A stretch of 34,726 bases of DNA, taken from Nitrospiraceae bacterium. GTDB taxonomy: Bacteria > Nitrospirota > Thermodesulfovibrionia > UBA6902. Of the stretch, positions 29,654-34,726 are shown one piece after another (the stretch's first letter is position 1; each line of letters begins with the position of its first letter). The notes beneath the pieces are model-generated. The model searched no databases, was not told where the DNA came from, and was given only the letters and a program-made list of their open reading frames with translations. Location: contig QZJG01000034.1 of the NCBI GenBank assembly GCA_003599275.1, positions 1 through 34,726 on the forward strand, written 5' to 3'. A program made the translations under genes and the position numbers.

Positions 29654-32440
29654 CTACTTCTTCTTTCGGGCCGGTTTCTTAACAGACTTTTTAGCGGTCC
29701 CGGCAGCCTTCTTTTTGACCGCTCCTTTTTCTTTCAGCACAGCATGTGCCGCTGCGAAGCGCGCGATAGGCACTCTGAAGGGTGAGCAACTGACATAGTT
29801 AAGCCCTATCTTGTGGCAAAACTCAACGGACTTCGGCTCTCCTCCGTGTTCGCCGCAGATGCCCATCTTGAGGTCCTTTTTGACGGCCCTTCCTTTTTCA
29901 ACAGCCATCCTCATCAACGCCCCGACGCCCTCGGTGTCAATAGTGACAAACGGGTCTTCGGTGAGTATCCTGTGCTCAACATAAAACGGCAGGAACCTCC
30001 CGGCGTCGTCTCTTGAAAGACCGTAGGTTGTCTGTGTAAGGTCGTTTGTGCCGAATGAATAGAAGTCCGCAATCGCCGCAATCTGGTCTGACGTTACACA
30101 GGCGCGCGGTAATTCAATCATAGTGCCGACGGTGTACGGGACTTTTACCTTATATTCCTTTTGCACCCGGTCTGCAACTGATATGACAACATCCTTCATG
30201 GCCTCAAGCTCTTTGACATGCCCTACAAGAGGGATCATTATTTCAGGGATGACCTTCACCTTTTCTTTTGCAAGCTCGCACGCAGCCTCCATTATGGCCT
30301 GCGCCTGCATCCCGTAAATCTCCGGGAATGTCACGCCGAGGCGGCAGCCTCTGTGCCCTAACATCGGGTTGAATTCATGGAGGGACTGGTTTTTTGCATT
30401 CAATTTGTCAAACGGGACTCCCATTTCATTTGCAAGCTCGCGCAGGTCATTGTCGGAGTGCGGGAGGAATTCATGCAGAGGCGGGTCCAGCAGCCTTATT
30501 GTGACAGGCAATCCTTTCATCGCCCTGAAGATGCCGCTGAAATCCCCTTTCTGAAAGGGAAGGAGTTTTGCAAGCGCCTTCTGTCTTCCTTCAAGCGTGT
30601 CGGAGAGTATCATCTCACGCACCGCCCTGATCCTGTCGGGACCGAAGAACATATGCTCTGTTCTGCAAAGCCCGATGCCTTCCGCTCCATAGTTTCTGGC
30701 TATTTCGGAATCCTGCGGTGTATCGGCGTTGGTCCTGACCTTCAGCGTCCTGATCTGGTCAGCCCATTTCATCAGCTCCTTGTACCATAGATTATGTTCG
30801 GGGTCGGCGGCAAGAAGACCGAGCTTGCCTTCATATACGCGTCCCTTTGTTCCATTCAATGTGATCCAGTCACCTTCTCTTACAAGCCTGTCGTTGACGT
30901 GGATCTCTTTTTTTCGTGCATCTATCTGGAGCTCGGAGCAGCCTACGATACAGCATTTGCCCCAGCCCCTTGCAACCAGCGCCGCATGGCTTGTCATGCC
31001 GCCTTTTGCAGTCAAAATCGCTTCTGCAGCATGCATTCCGTGGACGTCTTCGGGAGAGGTCTCGCTTCTGACGAGAATTACTTTTTCTCCACCTTTTGCC
31101 CATGCCTCAGCGTCATCGGCGGTGAATACGACCCTGCCTACTGCTCCGCCGGGACCTGCGGGAAGTCCCTTTGCAAGTTGAGCAGCGCCTTTCTCGGCAA
31201 CCGGGTCCACGCTCGGATGGAGAAGCTCGTCAATCTGGTCCGGCTTGACGCGAATCACGGCAGTCTCTCTTGAGATAAGTTTCTGCTTTGCCATTTCAAC
31301 CGCCATGCGGATGGCGGCCTGACCGTTTCGTTTTCCGACCCTCGTCTGCAGCATCCAGAGTTTTCCGTCTTCAATGGTGAATTCCAGATCCTGCATATCG
31401 GTGTAGTGCTTTTCGAGTCTCTTTTGATATGAGTACAGTTCCTTATATAATTTGGACATGGCCTCTTCGAGAGAAGGCAGGTGTCTTGTGTCTTCCGTCT
31501 TACCGGCTTTGTTTACAGGATTAGGCGTTCTGATGCCTGCTACAACGTCTTCACCCTGCGCATTGGGCAGCCATTCGCCGAAGAACATGTCCTCGCCGGT
31601 AGCCGGGTTCCGCGTGAATGCGACGCCGGTAGCGGAAGTGTCCCCGGTGTTGCCGAATACCATTGACTGGACATTGACTGCTGTTCCCCACTCGCCGGGA
31701 ATGCCTTCGATCTTGCGGTATGAAATAGCGCGTTTGCCCATCCAGGACTGGAAGACCGCGCCGATGCCGCCCCACAACTGCTCCATCGGATTGTCCGGGA
31801 ATTCCCTGTGCAGGGTATTCCTGATTATTTCTTTGAAGTTATCGCACAACTGTTTCAAATCTTCAACAGTCATATCAGTGTCGTGTTTATAGTTCTTTGC
31901 CTTTTTTAAATTATCCATGGCGTGTTCGAGTTTGTGCCTGATGCCGTGTCCGTCTTCCGGCTCGATGCCCGCGGCTTTCTCCATAACAACATCGGAATAC
32001 ATCATCATGAGACGGCGGTATGCGTCGAGGACAAAACGCTCGTTATTTGTTTTCCTGATAAGTCCGGGGATTGTCTTTGTGGTAAGGCCGACATTCAAAA
32101 CAGTTTCCATCATACCGGGCATCGAGCTTCTGGCCCCGGAGCGGACTGAAACGAGCAGCGGGTCTTTGGGGTCGCCGAATTTCTTGCCGATGATCTTTTC
32201 GACACTTGCAAGGGCCGTCTCAACCTGGGGTTTTAATTCTTTGGGATATTTGCGGTTATTTGCGTAGTAAAGCGTGCAGACCTCTGTGGTGATTGTAAAG
32301 CCTGGCGGGACAGGAAGTTTTAATAAGGGATGTCCCGCCATTTCGGCAAGATTAGCCCCCTTGCCGCCAAGGAGATTTTTCATGCTTGCATTTCCGTCTG
32401 CCTTACCGCCGCCGAAGAAATAGACATATTTTCTGGCCAT
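29654..32440 (-). CDS. ppdK: Pyruvate, phosphate dikinase
   Basis: 928 aa. It interconverts pyruvate + ATP + Pi and PEP + AMP + PPi. Seen: N-terminal ATP-grasp part (K-N-L-L-G-G-K-G-A-N-L-A-E-M and S-V-R-S-G-A-R-S-S-M-P-G-M-M), the phospho-His domain G-G-M-T-S-H-A-A-L-V-A-R, and the PEP/pyruvate barrel with G-L-C-R-T-E-H-M-F-F near 610 and S-F-G-T-N-D-L-T-Q-T and C-G-E-H-G-G-E at the end. The last ~25 residues are a Lys/Ala-rich tail beyond the normal ~880-aa enzyme. GGGAGG precedes ATG 32440. First gene of the minus-strand one-carbon block. Confidence 0.97.
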   Translation of the reverse strand: MARKYVYFFGGGKADGNASMKNLLGGKGANLAEMAGHPLLKLPVPPGFTITTEVCTLYYANNRKYPKELKPQVETALASVEKIIGKKFGDPKDPLLVSVRSGARSSMPGMMETVLNVGLTTKTIPGLIRKTNNERFVLDAYRRLMMMYSDVVMEKAAGIEPEDGHGIRHKLEHAMDNLKKAKNYKHDTDMTVEDLKQLCDNFKEIIRNTLHREFPDNPMEQLWGGIGAVFQSWMGKRAISYRKIEGIPGEWGTAVNVQSMVFGNTGDTSATGVAFTRNPATGEDMFFGEWLPNAQGEDVVAGIRTPNPVNKAGKTEDTRHLPSLEEAMSKLYKELYSYQKRLEKHYTDMQDLEFTIEDGKLWMLQTRVGKRNGQAAIRMAVEMAKQKLISRETAVIRVKPDQIDELLHPSVDPVAEKGAAQLAKGLPAGPGGAVGRVVFTADDAEAWAKGGEKVILVRSETSPEDVHGMHAAEAILTAKGGMTSHAALVARGWGKCCIVGCSELQIDARKKEIHVNDRLVREGDWITLNGTKGRVYEGKLGLLAADPEHNLWYKELMKWADQIRTLKVRTNADTPQDSEIARNYGAEGIGLCRTEHMFFGPDRIRAVREMILSDTLEGRQKALAKLLPFQKGDFSGIFRAMKGLPVTIRLLDPPLHEFLPHSDNDLRELANEMGVPFDKLNAKNQSLHEFNPMLGHRGCRLGVTFPEIYGMQAQAIMEAACELAKEKVKVIPEIMIPLVGHVKELEAMKDVVISVADRVQKEYKVKVPYTVGTMIELPRACVTSDQIAAIADFYSFGTNDLTQTTYGLSRDDAGRFLPFYVEHRILTEDPFVTIDTEGVGALMRMAVEKGRAVKKDLKMGICGEHGGEPKSVEFCHKIGLNYVSCSPFRVPIARFAAAHAVLKEKGAVKKKAAGTAKKSVKKPARKKK

Positions 32441-32513
32441 TTTAATCCTCCCTAAATATACAGGTTAATATTGTAAAATAATATGGACTTACAGGTTTGA
32501 TATTCTACACAAA

Positions 32514-32541
32514 ATTATAGCTTAAATTCAAACAGATACAA
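32514..32541 (-). promoter_or_regulatory. Candidate promoter of ppdK and the one-carbon block
   Basis: On the minus strand, TTGTAT (32536-32541) and TATAAT (32514-32519) are 16 bp apart. This gives a ~65-nt leader to the ppdK ATG. The rest of 32441-32678 shows no clear feature. Confidence 0.5.
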
Positions 32542-32678
32542 GGTAATCATATCGGGAAGGCGAGATTGCTTCGTTCCATCGGCGATGACAGACTTTGTTC
32601 CCGGAGTTAAGCTCAAGTTTTTCCGCAGGAATTACGATAAGGAAGAACAATCGGAATAATAATATAAAAAACGCTGAT

Positions 32679-33560
32679 ATGGGACATAGATATCTTTTTA
32701 TCACATTATTTCTTGTTGTCTTTTTCTCGGAAGGCGTATTGCATGCCGCCGAGCTTACCATCGGTCTCATTCCTGAGCAGAATGTTTTTAAACAGTTTAA
32801 AAGATATGAACCTCTTGGAAAGTACATTGAAAAAAGGACCGGAATAAAAATCAGGTTTTCGGCGCTTTCAAGATACGGCAACATCGTCGAAAGTTTTAGT
32901 GAGGAGAAGATGGACGGCGCCTTTTGGGGAAGTTTCACAGGGGCATTGGCAATAACAAAACTCGGCATCGAACCGGTAGCAAGGCCTGTCAATTTCACCG
33001 GGGCCTCGACATACAGCGGTTACATCTTTGTCCGGAAAGACAGCGGCATAACCGACGTTGAAAGTATGAAAGACAGTGTCTTCGCCTTTGTGGACAAGGC
33101 GACCTCGGCAGGATATATATTCCCTGTTGCGTACCTGAAAGAGCACGGCGTGAATGACATCGATGGATATTTTAAAGAACATTATTTTACAGGCAGCCAT
33201 GACGCAGCGGTATATGCAGTCCTCAATGGAGAGGCCCATATAGGCTGCGCTAAAAATACGGTCATCGATTTCCTTGCAAAGGAAGACAGGCGTGTAAAGG
33301 ATGATCTGGTTGTCCTTGCAAAATCTCCTGATTTTCCTTCCAACACACTTGGCCTCAGGCGGGACCTGCCTCAGGACGTTAAAAAAAAGCTGAGGCAGGT
33401 GCTTATTGATATGAATAAAGACCCCGAAGGCAGGGAAGTGCTCAGGGACTTCGGCGCAGTAAGGTTCATTGAGAGTACAAGGGCTGATTACGACCCTGTA
33501 TTTAAAGTGTCTGAAAAGGCAGGCATCGATCTCCGCAATTATACATATAAAAACAGATAG
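32679..33560 (+). CDS. PhnD-like periplasmic phosphate/phosphonate-type substrate-binding protein
   Basis: 293 aa from ATG 32679, which opens a signal peptide (hydrophobic 5-18, cleavage near H-A-A). A frame-open extension to 32595 is not signal-like. Mature: L-T-I-G-L-I-P-E-Q-N, Y-x-P-L-G-K-Y-I-E-K-R-T-G, W-G-S-F-T-G-A-L-A, D-K-A-T-S-A-G-Y-I-F-P, F-T-G-S-H-D-A-A-V-Y-A-V and P-D-F-P-S-N-T-L, the standard PhnD/PtxB/SBP_bac_3-type family landmarks. No transporter genes follow; a sensor kinase starts 16 bp later. So it probably acts as an extracytoplasmic ligand receptor for that kinase rather than for uptake. Ligand not determined. Confidence 0.87.
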   Translation: MGHRYLFITLFLVVFFSEGVLHAAELTIGLIPEQNVFKQFKRYEPLGKYIEKRTGIKIRFSALSRYGNIVESFSEEKMDGAFWGSFTGALAITKLGIEPVARPVNFTGASTYSGYIFVRKDSGITDVESMKDSVFAFVDKATSAGYIFPVAYLKEHGVNDIDGYFKEHYFTGSHDAAVYAVLNGEAHIGCAKNTVIDFLAKEDRRVKDDLVVLAKSPDFPSNTLGLRRDLPQDVKKKLRQVLIDMNKDPEGREVLRDFGAVRFIESTRADYDPVFKVSEKAGIDLRNYTYKNR

Positions 33561-33576
33561 AGGGTTTTTGTTTTAA

Positions 33577-34726
33577 ATGAAAAGGAAGATCATTTATTTA
33601 CTGCTCATCATCCTGGTGTCCTACACACTGAGCGCAGTAGTGTCTGCGCTCTACATAACCGATACTTCCGGGAAGATGAGCTTTCTTCTCGAAATGCACA
33701 AGGTAGATGAGCTCAAGAAGATGCTGATTATAAACGTCCAGGCCGTCCAGAACGACCTCTATTCGATAAACGCTCCTTTGACCAATAACGTTAATTCCAT
33801 TGTAAGCCACATGATGAAGCTCAACGAGTCTGCCGATGTTTGCACATCCTGCCATCATTCATCCGCGACCAATGAAAAAATAATCAGGGTCCGGATGCTG
33901 TTGAAGGAATATGAGAAATCCCTGAGCGGTTACCTGACCGGATCTGCAAATACAGCGAGGATGGAAAGGCTAAAAGGCGAAGCCGCTTCACTGGGTGAGC
34001 GCATACTTTTCCTTACAAAAGACATGTCTCATGATGCAAGCGGCAATCTGCAGGCCGTAACAGCCGGCACAGTGCAAAGATTAAACATCATCAGGAATGT
34101 CCTCTTTAGCACTCTCACCGCGGTCTTTATCCTGAGCATAATTGTTGCGATAAGACTGAAGACGTTCATAACACGCCCCGTCAATGAGCTGGTCAACGCG
34201 ACAAGGATAATGACTTCGGGGAATTACGACACGAAAGTTTCATATAAAGACAACACCGAATTCGGGGAGCTGGCCCGGAATTTCAACTTAATGAGTGCTG
34301 CCATAAAAGAAGGATACGAAAAAATTCAGGGGGAAATGGCGTTCCGCATACAAACGGAGGAGGCACTTGTAAAGTCCGAGAGATTTTTAAACAACATGTT
34401 TGACAGCATTCACGACCCCTTCTGCATTATCGACACCGACTACACAATAATAAGGGCCAATGAGGCATATGCAGAGACAAGAAGGACACCGGTGGAAAAA
34501 CTTGTCGGCAAAAAATGTTATGAGGTCCTGCAAAACAGGCATGAGATGTGCAAAGACTGTCTTGTTGAAAAGACCCTCAGATCGAAGGACCCCTGCGCAA
34601 AAGACAAGCTTCTGGCTTTTCCCGACGGCGCAAAAATATGGCTGGAAATCTATACCTATCCTATCATTAATGAGGATGGCGTCATTACACACGTCATCGA
34701 ATACAGCAGGGACATTTCGGGGCGTA
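33577..34726 (+). CDS. Haem-c-motif PAS sensor (histidine kinase) protein, 3' end outside window
   Basis: The first 383 residues are visible. TM1 at about 5-26, an extracytoplasmic domain with C-T-S-C-H at residues 89-93 (CxxCH, the covalent haem c motif), TM2 at about 174-192, HAMP from 193 to about 245 (P-V-N-E-L-V, E-F-G-E-L-A-R-N-F-N), a short coiled stretch, and a PAS domain from about 270 (F-D-S-I-H-D-P-F-C-I-I-D) containing several Cys (C-Y-E-V-L, M-C-K-D-C-L). The frame is open at the window end; a histidine kinase or guanylate cyclase-type output is expected but unseen. The upstream binding-protein gene is 16 bp away. A haem redox/gas or electron-flow sensor is inferred. Confidence 0.8.
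   Translation, partial: MKRKIIYLLLIILVSYTLSAVVSALYITDTSGKMSFLLEMHKVDELKKMLIINVQAVQNDLYSINAPLTNNVNSIVSHMMKLNESADVCTSCHHSSATNEKIIRVRMLLKEYEKSLSGYLTGSANTARMERLKGEAASLGERILFLTKDMSHDASGNLQAVTAGTVQRLNIIRNVLFSTLTAVFILSIIVAIRLKTFITRPVNELVNATRIMTSGNYDTKVSYKDNTEFGELARNFNLMSAAIKEGYEKIQGEMAFRIQTEEALVKSERFLNNMFDSIHDPFCIIDTDYTIIRANEAYAETRRTPVEKLVGKKCYEVLQNRHEMCKDCLVEKTLRSKDPCAKDKLLAFPDGAKIWLEIYTYPIINEDGVITHVIEYSRDISGR

Overview
The window reads as chromosomal DNA of an anaerobic, chemolithotrophic or acetogenic-type bacterium. Two facts point that way. There is a one-carbon/Wood-Ljungdahl accessory block (metF with its zinc partner metV, folD, formyl-THF cyclo-ligase, a CooC-type nickel-insertion ATPase, pyruvate phosphate dikinase). 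The last gene is a sensor kinase with a c-type haem motif. A Nitrospirota (Thermodesulfovibrionia-like) or deep-branching deltaproteobacterial source fits this mix and the architecture of the surface proteins, but that is inference; there is no rRNA or marker phylogeny here.

Layout. 1-3363 (minus strand): a compact RiPP-type operon. It holds two tiny precursor-like genes (42 and 37 aa) with the same leader and unrelated cores, on either side of a PqqD-like recognition protein, then an HPr-kinase-like protein, a lasso-B2-type transglutaminase-fold protease and a nucleotidyltransferase that runs off the window. A textbook -35/-10 promoter precedes it. This is the most interesting part of the window: the leaders match the lasso-type recognition pattern, yet neither core has an Asp/Glu where a lasso ring needs one, and no asparagine-synthetase-type cyclase is in view. 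3410-5151: a 44-bp perfect-arm palindrome and a nucleotide-sugar dehydrogenase. 5235-7396 (plus): argD and argF.

7397-12100 (minus): a decayed defence island. It contains pieces of two DNA methyltransferase/restriction enzymes, a BRO-type protein split by an in-frame TAA, a truncated DUF4062 gene fused to a methyltransferase fragment, one apparently intact DUF1016/YhcG nuclease, and a membrane protein sitting where a second DUF4062 copy should begin. Short repeats and perfect palindromes mark its joints.

12194-19649: an archaeal-type phosphoglycerate mutase, a DUF4390-NtrY pair (without NtrX), and a GlrK-YfhG-GlrR-like operon (histidine kinase, repeat lipoprotein, sigma-54 activator). 19905-23951: three exported proteins, two of them related fibronectin-III surface proteins. 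24056-24920: hisI, yraN and tRNA-Pro(CGG). 24959-32440 (minus): the one-carbon block, whose intergenic gaps carry a family of hairpins built on a 7-bp period. 32679-34726 (plus): a PhnD-like binding protein and the start of a haem-containing PAS sensor kinase, probably one signalling unit.

Calls rest on reading motifs and translations by eye. No database search was run.
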